DNA of 64,000 bases from Manis javanica (taxonomy: Eukaryota; Chordata; Mammalia; Pholidota; Manidae), in NCBI RefSeq assembly GCF_040802235.1, contig NC_133167.1:12082501-12146500 (forward strand). The letters run 5' to 3'. Below, piece by piece: positions 12,971 through 24,690 of this stretch. Every line of letters starts with the position of its first letter. Position 1 is the first letter of the stretch. Both the position numbers and the translations under genes were made by a program. The notes under the pieces were generated by a model that saw nothing but the letters and a program-made list of their open reading frames with translations, did not search any database and was not told the DNA's origin.

Positions 12971-13500
12971 TGTGTGTGGTAGGCTGAAAAATGCCCTCCC
13001 TCCCCTCTCTTTGCCAAAAGATATCCATGTGCTGCTCCCTGGGACTTGTGAAGACTACCTTAGATGACACAAAGTATCTTGGCAGATGTGATGAAACTAG
13101 GGATTTTTGAGATGGGAAGATTATCCTGGGTTATCTACATGGGCCCTCAACTGCCATTACAGGTGTTCTTGTAAGAGAGGAAGGGGGAGATTTCAGACAG
13201 ACAAGGAAGAGGAGAAAGTGATGCAAAGACTGGGCAGAGGGACTTTTGAGAATGCTACGTTGCTGGGCTTGACGATGGAAGGAGAGGGTATGAACTCAGG
13301 AAAGCAAGAAATGCAGCTCTAGAACCTGGACACTGCAAGGGGGTGCAGTCCTTCCTGTCAGAGTCTTATTTCAGTCCAGGCAAACTGACTCTGAGCATCT
13401 GAACTCCAAAACCGAAAGAGAACAAATGTGTGCTGTGTTCAGCTAGAACTAGAAACCACATAAAGTCTGTGGTACAACAGTCACAGGAAACTAATACAAA
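12971..13500 (+). repeat. ERVL/MaLR-type solo LTR
   Basis: It begins tgtgtgtggtaggctgaaaa, runs through 'ttggcagatgtgatgaaact' and 'gggaagattatcctgggtta', and ends 'caggaaactaatacaaa'. This is the classic layout of a mammalian-wide LTR in sense orientation. It is about 530 bp long and nearly complete. No flanking internal region is seen. Confidence 0.75.
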
Positions 13501-14214
13501 TATTAAAATAAACATTCCAAATGAGTTTTTTCTGAAGGCATACTTTTATTACACATTGAGATTTATAGCACATTCCTCCTCAGGATCCCATCAGATAATT
13601 TGTGCCTTACCAGAAGAGATTGCTAATCCCTTAGTTGGGCAGAGATGCAAATAATTCCTTAATAACAAATGCTGGACGTTGTCATTTTTCCTCTTGTGAA
13701 ATTAGAATGTCAGTGTCCAAAATGAACCATAAAGGAGAAGTAATAAGATATTTGGGACATAATGTTTTTAAATACTTGAAATTTTTTATTTATATTTTCA
13801 ATATTAAAGAATTTATAGCAATATCTGCCTCAGTCAGATTTCAAGCAATAATGGATCAGAAAAGATGATTTCATCAAAAACATCTTTCCATATATTCATC
13901 CTCAATTTTTGGTATTTGACAATGAGATACATGTCAAATTTAGAGTGTTGTTAATGTTTACTCTTAACACACTTCGGTAAAAATCTAATTCATGCTTAAA
14001 CTATCCTTTCAGTTTTCAAAGGCTGTGGTACAGCTATCATTCTTAAATGCCTGAATTCTGTCAAAGAATATGTTCTACCATGACTGCTTCTGCAGTGGAA
14101 TAGCAGCTTTATTTAGTCATCCCAAAAGTGATGCCAAATGCTGATTTCTGACTCCCAAGAAACACAATAAAAGATTCAGGCCACCCCCTACCTCTACAGG
14201 AGAGCAGTTCATCT

Positions 14215-14425
14215 CCCACTAGGACATACTCCTAACATTTAATTTTCCATGACAACACTTACCATAACTGTAACTAATAATCAATTGTGCGATTCCTCAT
14301 ATGATGTCTTTCTCCCTCAACTAGGATGGGTCCCAGGAAAGGGGCTACATATATATCTTTTTTACCTTCTATCTTTAGTGCCTAACATTGCCTGGCTAAA
14401 AAATATCTGTTGAAAGATGAATACA
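14215..14425 (+). repeat. L2 3' fragment
   Basis: The order 'aacacttaccataactgtaa', 'ctccctcaactaggatgggt' and 'gtgcctaacattgcctggct', followed by 'tctgttgaaagatgaatac', matches the sense 3' end of L2. Confidence 0.55.
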
Positions 14426-15779
14426 ATAAATGTACAATGTTGTTTTAGCTTACTGTGCTAAGTTAAATGCCTATTATTTCTGATGTTAATTATTGCATAA
14501 GTGAGAATGGAAAATCTGCAGCATACAACGTAAGTCCCACTTGAGAATTTGTCAATCTTAATTATACATTTCAAAATATTTTATTTATATGCCTTGATTA
14601 TTACAAGGATGAAGTTAGAAATTTTAGGAGTTTGTATTAAACTCATTATCAGAAACAGTACATGATATAGAGAATACAGCATCAGTATCCAGCAATATGA
14701 ATATTAAATTAACAAGGTAAGTAACATACAGGGATTTTCTCTCAAATAATTTACAACCTTATTATGTCATAATAAATGAGAATGATACGACCTTTCTTCA
14801 CATATATTAAGAGAAGAAATTATTCTATTTGCCTTTAAGATAAAGTAAGCTTCCAAAGGAAGATATTCTCAGGTTGTTGCAGTCAAACTCTGATCATGAC
14901 AACATATATATTATATCGATAACTACTCCATAAATGTACATTGGATAAAAATAATACATAAGGGTGCTGTAGAAGATACAAAGAGAAATGACATCACTCC
15001 GGCCACTAAAATTACTCAGGGTGTAATTTTAGACACACCCAGTGCTGCACTCCTGATAAATAAGCAGCAAGGTCTGTTGACCTGGTCAAGAAAGGGATCA
15101 AAGAAACAGATAGTTTGTGCCGTGATGTGAGTGATGGTTGAAAGTGAGATGAGCAGCGAAGAAATTCCAAGCCAAGGAAATGACTTTGAAACAAGCTGCA
15201 GAAAAAAGAAAAATACATAAAGCATATTGAAGATAATGAATAAGCCTATTGGACCGCATATCTTAGTAAGGATGCGCGACATAAGCTATTGAGATAATAA
15301 CGTCTATCCTGTTCTGCTGAAGACCTTTTCCCCCTTCCTGCCCCAGGGGGTGTATAAATTCTTTTAGCCTTTCAAGGCTGGCCTTGAAGAACAGCACCAT
15401 TCATGCTGTTGAGGAGTAAGACTGGAATTGCTCCACATGGAAAGGCTGGTACCTGGACTAGAGAAAGCAGAGGGCTGTCCCAGAAAGAGAGTAATCTCTC
15501 TGAAATTGCAACAGTGACATGAACTTTTTGCAGGAGTCCTGTTGGGAAAGGAGCCCAGGAAATTGCCCCTCACCTCAGCTCTACCTTGGTCACTTCCACC
15601 TCTTTCTCAACCCAGCAAAATATACCTCCTTTGGACCATGGCTGCCCTTCTTCCCCCTCTATGGGTCTTGCCCTGGTTAGGCCATCTTTGGAATATCTTT
15701 TTTATAGTTTTGCAATTAATTCTTCTTTAATGTTAGACATGCACAGTGAAGTCAATTGGACCTGAAGTAGCCTTTCAAT

Positions 15780-16655
15780 GATTAATTCAATTAACTTACC
15801 TTAATGATCATAGGACTATTGGAGTTTAACTATTGTTTACTGAGTAAGTTTCAGTAAGTAATGTTTTTCCAAAAATTTCTCCATTTTATCTAAAGTTTCC
15901 AGTTTTTGCCACAAATTTGCTTATTCACTTTTAATTTCTGCTGGGTCACTAGTGATTTTATATTTATTCTTATCTTCAATAAGCCACTACTGGATTTTAT
16001 TACAACCATACAGTCAGTATGTGTTCCTTCTTCTATGTAATTGATCAGTTTCCCCAGAGACTTACTCAGTTTTATTTTTTTCTCTCTATGGAACTATTTT
16101 TGGCTTTGTTGAGCCTCTCCATTGTATGTATTCTATTTCATTAGTTTGTGTTGTCATTTGTATTATTGCCTACTTTCTACTTTCTTTGGGCTTATTTCGT
16201 TATTCTTTTTCTAATCTCTTATAAAGGGTAATTTGCTTAAAATTTAATGTTTTTTTAGGGTAAGCTAGTACAATTTCCTGCTTTTAATGGGTACACATTT
16301 TAGATTTGACAATCTTTCCCACATATAATCAGATAAGGATGTAAGGATATAAATTTCCCTCAAAGTGCTGATTTAGTCACATCGCACAAGATTTTGTATG
16401 TAGCATATGTGTTGTAGGTCAGTTTGACCTATTTTCTAATTTCCATTATGATTTTCTAACATTCCAACTATTTAAAAGTATATTTATTAACTCTGAAACA
16501 TATCAGAGCTTTAAAGTTGTATCTCTCCCATTGATTGGTATCACTTTATGCTATGAAAGGGAGTAAATATTGCAGTATTCCAATCTTTTGATATAATTTG
16601 TGTATTCTCTTTTGTTCAACTATCTGTTAATTTATATATATGTTCCAGATGTGTT
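15780..16655 (-). mobile_element. L1M ORF2 fragment, antisense
   Basis: The landmarks 'ttggctttgttgagcctctc' (about 16099-16118), 'ataaatttccctcaaagtgc' (16349-16368) and 'tagtcacatcgcacaagatt' (16374-16393) are the complement of an ancient L1 ORF2. It is heavily mutated and non-coding. It sits head to head with a sense L1 that begins at about 16660 and covers part of the same ORF2 region. Confidence 0.75.
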
Positions 16656-16659
16656 TTTT

Positions 16660-17800
16660 AAAATTAAAATACAACTTATCAAAATACACAGGCTGAAAGA
16701 AAAGCAGTGCTTAAAAGAAAATTTATAGCATTGGATTCATATATTGGAAAGGAATGACAATCAATAATCTAAGCTTCCCCCTTAGACTCTAGAAAAAGAA
16801 GAGAAAATTAAATCCAAAATAAACAGAGGGAAAGAGATAAAAATTAGAGGAGGAGAAATTATGACATTGAAAATAAGAAATGAATAGAGGAAACCAAGGA
16901 AACCAAAAGCTAGTTTCTTGAGATGGTCAGTGAAATTGAGAAGCCTCCAATCAGGCTAACAAAGAAAAAAGAGAAGACAGAAATTGCTAACTTTAGAAAC
17001 TGAGGAAGAGACATAACTACAGATCACATGGACTTCCTAATAACAAAGGAATATTATGACCAATTTATGCCTACAAATTTGATAACCAAGTTGAAATGGG
17101 CCAATACATTGAAAAACACAATCTGCCAAAGCTCACACAAGAACATCCTACTAGCCCTGTATATATTAAAAATATTGGATCAGTAATTGATAACTTTCCA
17201 GAACAGAAAGCCCAGATGGGTTCACTGGTGAACTGCACTGAACACTAAAGGAAAAAATTATGCCAACTGTCTATAATTTCTTTCAGAAGATAGGAGCAGT
17301 GAAAATATATTCTAAATCATTCTCTCAAGACACAGTACCCTAATACCAAAGCCACTCAAAGACAGAACAAGGGAAAATAACAGACCAGTATGTTTCATGA
17401 ATATAGATGCGAAAATCTTCATCAAAATATTAACAGCTATATGACATTCAGGAAAAACTATGCAGACAATAAAAAGATCACTGGTTGCCAGGGATTGGAG
17501 GACGGAGGGATAAATAGAGCACAGTAGATGTTCTGAGCAGTTCTGTCTGCTACCATAAGGGTAGATAAATGTCATCATACATTTGTCAAAACCTATACCA
17601 CACCAAGAGTAAGCTCTAAATGTGCTAATGTGGGCTCATCAATGGTACCAAATGTACCATCAGTGGCATGGGATACTGATAGTGGAGGAGCCTGTGAGTC
17701 TGTGGGAATAGGGCATATGTGGGAAATCTCTGTACTTCTTGCTCAATTTTGTTGTGAACTTAAAACTGCTCCGAAAAAATTCAGTCTATTAAAAATGCAT
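16660..17800 (+). mobile_element. L1M ORF2 and 3' end fragment, sense
   Basis: It follows L1 ORF2 from 'agaaaagcagtgcttaaaag' (16700) through 'gaaaccaaaagctagtttct', 'aatctgccaaagctcacaca', 'gcccagatgggttcactggt' (17212-17231) and 'aatatagatgcgaaaatctt'. It then jumps near 17440 to a 3'-end-like region ('gatcactggttgccagggat', 'aaacctataccacaccaaga') and ends by about 17800. The jump implies a large internal deletion. Many stops are present and it is dead. Confidence 0.8.
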
Positions 17801-18019
17801 GTTCTGCATTGGGTGCAATGCTCTTTTCATGTATGCAAGTCTTTGGCAATTATGTTGCTCAAACCTACATCCTCACTGACTTTTTGTATATTATAAAATA
17901 ACACACATACATATACACACTCACATCCTCACAAACACATATTTCATCTCGAATTTTCAGTTAGCCTCATTCTCAATTACACATCCCACCATAATTGGAA
18001 ACAGAAATTTATGCCATGA

Positions 18020-18255
18020 TGCTCTTTTCATAAGACCATGATATTCCCCTCTTTCCTTCAAACAAGCCTATCCATCCTGGCAACCTCTTGCAGAGCCTTC
18101 AAGACCTTCCTTAAGGGTGAGTGTTCCTAGCTAGTTTCCTGACTAATCTAACAGAGATAGTGTCTCCCTCTCTGTGGGTTATTACATACTCTTACAAATT
18201 ATTACTTATCATCTCAAGGGCAGAACTTCACTATACCTAGCACCTACAATGGTTA
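18020..18255 (+). repeat. L2 fragment
   Basis: The landmarks 'gccttcaagaccttccttaa', 'agtgtctccctctctgtggg', 'aaattattacttatcatctc' and 'cactatacctagcacctaca' are in the order of an L2 3' region, sense. Confidence 0.55.
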
Positions 18256-18379
18256 CTTCAAATACTATATACTAAATATATGTTTACAGTATAAATGGAT
18301 TATAAATTCATTTTGCAGAATTATAATGGGAAGATGGGAGATTTGGCCAGACTACCTGATACCTGAATCCTTTCTCCTC

Positions 18380-18740
18380 TTCATGTTGATTTCAGGCGTT
18401 TCTGTGCTTTCTGACACTTGTAGTTCTCCTGCTTAGATACAGGATTATATCATTTCTAACTTGGGTAACTAACACTTGGTCCTGCTTCTTGCTCAGATTA
18501 ATGATGAAAGCCCATGTGGAGGCAGTGCCCGCAAGCAAGAGTACCAGGGGACCCCCGTAGGCATGTGTGGCTGTCTCACATGACTCAGCTTCAGCAGGGC
18601 TGCTGGCTGAATGCAGCCACACAAGCGATCCTTGCCAACCGTGTGAGACAGGACTGCCCAGCTGATTCCAACCAACTCCAGAATCATGATAAATAACAGA
18701 TCGTTGTTATTTTCATCCAGAGTGTTTGTTATATAGCCAT
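18380..18740 (+). repeat. MLT1-type LTR remnant
   Basis: The features 'gatgaaagcccatgtggagg', 'catgactcagcttcagcagg' and 'atcatgataaataacagatc' are consistent with the 3' half of a diverged MaLR LTR. The match is weaker than for the LTR at 11630. Confidence 0.45.
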
Positions 18741-19304
18741 AGATATGGGAAATACCACTATAGTACTCTAGGTATTTACAGCTAAAAGAAATGTAATAAG
18801 GAATTTAGTCTTACAAAATCTTCGGAAAAGTAAAATGAGCCCCGAGTCAGGCCTCTCTTGCACTGTCCAGTCCAAAGAAATGGATATACCTCATGACAGT
18901 GATCCAGAGGTCAGGAAGCTTCTGTGGCTGATGCCCCAGTTGCTGCTACAACTGCCTCTTAAACTTCAAAGCTGGAGACTGGACACTGGATCCTTGAGTC
19001 TGGCCTCGGGACCACCTCCACACACTCACTATCCTGCTTCCCAGCCACCACCGCAATGAAAGATGGCTGGCACTTCACTAATGCCTTTCAAATCTCACAC
19101 AAGTGCTTCTAATTGACATACCATGTATCATGCCCAGAATTCTAGATTCAAGAGAGCTTTTAAAATGTAGGTTTAGCTCTCCAACCTCCGAGGCTAGAAG
19201 GGGAGTGTAATGGATGATGAGAGAAGTCTAGTTCCATGAACAAAGTCCTCTGACCCTGAATTTAGTCAGTATGACACATAGAAATGATGTGTCATTTCAG
19301 GGAG

Positions 19305-19515
19305 CCTGAAAATATGATTCTCCATCCTTGCTCTGTTGTTCATTAGGTATCTGACCTTGGTCAAACCTCAGTTTGACCATAACAAGGGGAATCCATAACA
19401 AGGGGAATACTCCTACCTGATTTAGAGGGTTTTTCAAGAACTCAGTCCACCTTTCTAAAAGTTCCTGAGAAGATGTCTGGCACATGGTATGTACTGGATG
19501 ACTGGTGACAGTTAC
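19305..19515 (+). repeat. MIR SINE with internal 16-bp duplication
   Basis: It shows MIR-like order: 'attaggtatctgaccttggt', 'caaacctcagtttgaccat', then 'agatgtctggcacatggtat'. Within it 'ccataacaaggggaat' is repeated back to back at 19377-19392 and 19393-19408. Confidence 0.6.
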
Positions 19516-19854
19516 TATTATTGGAGGAAAGGACAAGTGAGTAAACAGCTACAATATACAGAGAGTACTATTTGATCATGTAAGAGGGATGTCTAACAGA
19601 CTGGGAAAGAGAGACAATATCCTCAGAAAGGTGACATCTGGTCTGAATCTTGAAAAATGAGAAGGACCAATCAAAATATGTGGGCAAAAGGAATTCCAGA
19701 TATTGAGGTGTGCCTCTGGCCCCACCCATGACACCATGGGCGAGGCCATGACACCAGTGTTTCTGTGCTATATTTCAAGAGCCCTTCACAAGAATGGCAT
19801 CTGATGTAATGTAATGTCATTAGTCTCCAATTTTCTCCCTTTCATGTTTCTGGC

Positions 19855-20010
19855 TACATGGTGTATTGGAATAAACACTGGACTAAAAATAAACCTGGGT
19901 AGCAATCCCAGCTTTGTCACCAAGTAGCTTTGTTACTAACTAGCCGATCTGAGGTACAGCACTTAGCTTCTAGGTTTTCACTCCCTTTCTGTAAACAGCA
20001 ATTTCCAAAA
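19855..20010 (+). repeat. MIR SINE
   Basis: The sequence 'tggtgtattggaataaacac', 'gcaatcccagctttgtcacc' and 'gctttgttactaactagccg' resembles the 5' half of MIR in sense orientation. Confidence 0.5.
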
Positions 20011-21439
20011 AGCAAAAACAAACAAATATGACTTAGATTATTTCCACAACCACTTCCAGCTTTGACAGTGTCTGAAACGACTTGATCTGCCTCTGCCCAA
20101 GCGTAGCTCAACACTTTTCCCTGCTGACTCATCACCCACACATCAGGCACTCAAACCATGCTCAAACTGTAACTCCAAGAAGAGGAAATACACCCAACAT
20201 CAGAATTAAAGCCTATCGAATAAAACCACCAGGTCTTGCCTTCCCAGGTAAACTTCATCAGACCGATCAACATTGGTAGGATAAATGTTGGAGACAAGGA
20301 AAGCAAAAAATGGTAAACAAAACAAAACAAAACATCTGTGTCTTCATGGAATTAATATTTTATTGAGCTTCCAGAATTATCCTCATGTGCTTTCAAGTAG
20401 TTCCCATCCAAGCATTTCTTGAGCAGAACACAAAGGGTATGTGACAGGTATGAGAAAGGCCTCTTGTTAGTGTGAGCTTGGAGCTTTTTGCCATGATGAT
20501 GCTAATAGTACCCTTTAAAAATATACAAAAGTACTTTGACTTTACTAGAATTTTTTAGACTAGTTGCATAATAACTCTCCTACTGCTTTTAGCATTTCTA
20601 TAGAAACAGCTATTTTACTTCTTTTTGTCCCTCTATCAAACAAACACAAACAAGCAAGGAGAAAGGGAACGATATTCATGATTAGCTCAGAAAGGAAATA
20701 TATTTCAAAGCCTACATGTGAGAAATTGTCAGAAGATAAAGCTATGAAAAATCCTAATCTAGTTGAACTAATAAGTTCTTTTTCCCCCCAGTATTAACAA
20801 GGTCTAATGATGATGTGGGAAGGAATAAAAACCTATGGCTTTCATGTGAATAGACATCCTCAAGACTAGTCAATCTGCCATTTGTGTTTTGGGCTTTGGA
20901 AATGCATACACAGCTGGTATTGCTTTCCACCCTCTGCCTTATCCCTTTTCTAGAACAGCTCTGGGCAATGCTGGTAGATTTCTATTTCACTTCTTTTTAC
21001 TGCAGCCAGAGCAGAGGCCAGCCACCTGTCGACAGGAAATGGGTTAGAGCAAATGCAGTGCACACCAAAACCACATGCCTGAGAAAGGACTGTGACAGTG
21101 CAGACTTTCAAAAGAAAAGTTTCCTAGAAATAAGAGTTTCTTTATATAAATTGCACACACCAAAACCTGTTTTCCCCAACTGTCTCCGCTCACCTAACCA
21201 GGGAATGGAATTAATGCTTTGAAATGCCTTATAAGCATAAACTCAGGATTAATATGTGTCTTTCTGAGGCTGCCTGTGAGAAAAAAGAACATATCCTCTC
21301 TCTCTTTTGGAAAATAATCACTTGGTGTTTGTTCACTATACATTTGCTATAACATTCTCTTAACAGATGAAGGAAACAAGTGAAGCTGTGGTATCTGATT
21401 ACTGTTTGTAACAGGCAATAGTAAAAACAAATTATACAT
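20011..21439. other. No gene or named repeat seen
   Basis: AT-rich non-coding sequence. It includes an (AACAA)n stretch at about 20313-20334. The 112-codon open frame at 20884-21222 has no domain or homology that I recognise. Confidence 0.4.
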
Positions 21440-21545
21440 ACACATATATTTTACAAAGGGCTCATATCCTGGATATATAAATTAGACTTCAAAATTAATA
21501 AGAGAAAGATGGACAGCTCAGTATAATAAAGGCAAAAAATTTGAG
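21440..21545 (+). mobile_element. L1 ORF2 C-terminal fragment
   Basis: The text 'gggctcatatcctggatata' followed by 'aaattaataagagaaagatg' matches the ORF2 3' region of L1. It is a short sense fragment, separate from the L1 remnants downstream. Confidence 0.55.
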
Positions 21546-21729
21546 TAGATTTTCCTTTTCTTTCCTTTTCTTTTGTTCAGTCTCTCTTTTAGGAATTTGC
21601 TTTTCTTTTCAAGAGAGATCTTTGTATTTGCCTTGCTTTTTAATTTTTATTATAAATATTTTACCCGATTAGAAAAAAATTTAATGTTTTGATGTATTTA
21701 AGTATTACTATTTTCTTCTATAATATCTG

Positions 21730-22765
21730 TTTTGATGAAAAGAGGATCACCCTATTAATGAAAAAATAATCAGTAACACATGGACTAATAAAACCCGAAC
21801 CAGTTCCTTGAAGAGACCAGTATAATAGATAATCCCCTTTAGAGACCAATTAAGAAAAAAAAGAAGGAAGGAAAAAATTGAAGTTTAAGAGTTAGAAAAG
21901 CCTTAGATAAAAAGGAACAAGTTAAAGAAACAAAAACTATGGGACAACTGAGTCTGTTCAACAAGTCAATGTCATTATCAACAAGAAGGAGGGAAAAGGT
22001 TTTAAATTGAAGGCTTTAGAGACAGGATAACCAAATCAATGCTTCTTCTATGATTATATTTTGTATTGGTCAAGTCAGCTATAAAGAAAAGTTATTTTGG
22101 GTACACTTGGAGACATTTGAATATGAGCTGTATGATAAAAGTTATTAAGAAATTGTGGTTAATTGAGTTCAGTGTGTTAATTGAGTTCAGTGTGTTAAAC
22201 GATATTGCAGTTATGTAGGGGAATGTTCTTTGTGGAGATAAATGCTGAATTATTTAGAGATGAAGGGTCATGATTTCTCTAATTTAAAATGGTTAAATAT
22301 AGCTGGGGGTTAAATGGGCATTCATTGTATTCTCTTTGACACTTTCTGATGATTTTCAGGCAAGTCTGGAATCTTTACTATAAAAAAATTCATTATAAGG
22401 GAAAAATATATAAGTTAATTCTATGAGCAATTCTAAGACAAATTCTAAGGTTTCTAAAACCTGGAAAAATGGGTGATATTCTTACAGAAAATATTAATCA
22501 CTAAGAACTAAAGATGTGTGAATCTTGAGTAGACCAATTACTCTAGAAGGGATTTGAAAGTGATTATAAATCTCCCATTTAAAAATGCACCAGGACCAGA
22601 TGGTTCCACAGCTGGGTGCTATTCAACCTTTGGAGAACAAGTGATCCCCATGTTATTTTAGTTGGAAAGGGACAGAAATTTCTCCAGTCAACTTTAGGAC
22701 ACAAAAAATCTTCCTGGTAAAATGTACTAAAGTTAGTTCCAAAAAAGAACAGGCAACTAATCTCA
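21730..22765 (+). mobile_element. Diverged L1 ORF2 remnant, sense
   Basis: The landmarks 'gaaccagttccttgaagaga' (21797), 'gagtagaccaattactctag' (22528) and 'tgcaccaggaccagatggtt' (22586) are in ORF2 order. The sequence between them is very diverged, with an 18-bp tandem duplication at 22159-22194. It has no coding capacity. Confidence 0.55.
22159..22194. repeat. 18-bp tandem duplication
   Basis: The unit ttaattgagttcagtgtg occurs twice without mismatch, back to back. Confidence 0.95.
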
Positions 22766-24690
22766 TCCATAGTTTCAGTAAAATATTCTCAGTAAAATAT
22801 TAGAAAACAGATTTATTTTGGTTTGCCCTCTTTAAAAAATGAAGGAAATAATTATGTTATAATTTTCTTATATGTCAAGGTGTATTTCTGAGATTAGTGG
22901 ATGTCTGGAGCAATCAACAACACACTGCAGAAGAGGAGAAAATTGAAATGCCCGAAAGAGTAAAGTACAAGGGTTTAATTGTGCATGTAAGAAATTGAAA
23001 ACTTTCCATTCTGTATTTACTAATAATTTCCTTCTTCCTCGTCTCAAGTCAAAATCTGCCTCTGAACAATTTTTACAGATGTACAGATAAGGTCCAAGGA
23101 TATTAATTCCCTAAGGCCAGGCTACAAATTAAAACCAAAGCAAAACAGAGAACCCAGAGAATGATTTCTAGTCAGAACTGTTCTTTTCTTTCAACCATGT
23201 GCCTGCCTTTGAGATATGGCCCCCAGGAATTTTGGTGGACTAGTAATAACAGAATGCTACACTGTACATGGATTGTGGGCAAAATATACAGCCTAGCAGA
23301 GAGTTTCACATTCAAATAATATTGTATTACCTTAAGTACAATTTTCTTCCAAGGAGTGATTTGTCTTTGAAGCAGAAGTAACAAATTCATATCAAATTTA
23401 ATACCTTTGCCCACAAACAACACAGAAGCATTCAGCTTTGCCATAGTGTCTCTGGCTCTGGCAAGGATTAATGAATCCTCATAAATATCACACCTCTCAA
23501 ACCACATTTTTCTTATTGTTTTTCATATTCCCTTGGCAAGGTGAAGAACAATGCACCTTATGAAATAGCATGCAACCAAAAAGCCACTGCATGTAAATTC
23601 AATTGCTTGATATTTTCTTAATATTGAAAAACAAAGAAACGATATGGCAAGCTATTTTTCTTATATTTTGGCTTATAATTCTGGTACTTTACTTACTTAT
23701 TGAGGAATAAGACAATTGTCACACTTTTAATAGCCAAATAAAATTATTTTAATTTAGACATTCCAGTTACAGTCACTACAGTGTAGGGCAAGGGACCTGC
23801 TTCTGTGGACCTCTTTTCCGATAACACAAATAGGACAAATATACTTTTCTCTCCTTAGGGAATCATAAAGGAAGGCTTGATATGTTAGAAAATCATTTTA
23901 ACTTGGACATTTGTATTCCTATGCCATTCTTTTTTTATTAATAGCAAAATACTCCTCCTTCTAATTTCCATGTTACTAAAGTCTCTCTCAGAGTTTTCTT
24001 ATGTACAGTGAGGGCAATATTGCATGCCCATCTGCCTTTTAGGATGAATGATTTGAGAATGAAATGATATGATGAATGTACTTTGGAAACTGTGTAGCAT
24101 TAGACAGACTTGAAATACTCAGGCCTTGAGATATGCTAATGCCCAGGCAGATGCCCAGGATACACTGGACTTGGTATCACTAGGTATTAGGTACAAGGAA
24201 TTAGTGCAAGTGGTATTTATCCTAGTTTTTGCAATCTCTGCCTATCAGGACCTGAACTCACATGCAGGTTTTCAAACTCTTGGACTAATAACTAAATTTT
24301 TACACCATTACACCTCTAGGTACTTTAGAAAAGGTAGTACTGTTTTTATTTTATACTTATTATTGTCATGAAAAGTTTCCTGAACCCTTTCCTTGCTCAT
24401 AAGCCCAAGTGCAATCAGCTCTGAGCAAAGTCATGGAGAAGGATGATAGAGAGGGTTATTGACAGTTTTATTTTTCTAGCTGTATAGAGCTTTGAACTGT
24501 ACCAGGGCAGGTAATAAGCTCATACTGCACCTTAAGAAAGCCACTGATTTCCTTGAATAAGGAGGTAAGAGCACTTGAACCTTAAAGGAGGGAAGGAAGC
24601 AAGGAAAGAAGGGAGGGGAGGAAGGTGGAAGGGAGTCCTAGGAAATCCCATGTTGAGACCATTTTTCTATCCTAGAGCCATAAGAATATA
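22766..24690. other. No gene or named repeat seen
   Basis: AT-rich sequence. The open frames at 23172-23507 (minus) and 24126-24371 (plus) lack recognisable domains, and I treat them as chance. Confidence 0.4.

Noticed and set aside
16660..16720. Simple twin-priming (5' inversion) explanation for the inverted L1 pair
   Set aside because: The two pieces appear to share the same ORF2 interval, which a single inverted insertion would not produce.
17312..17578. 88-codon minus-strand frame
   Set aside because: It lies within an L1 fragment whose coding strand is the plus strand, so it is a shadow.
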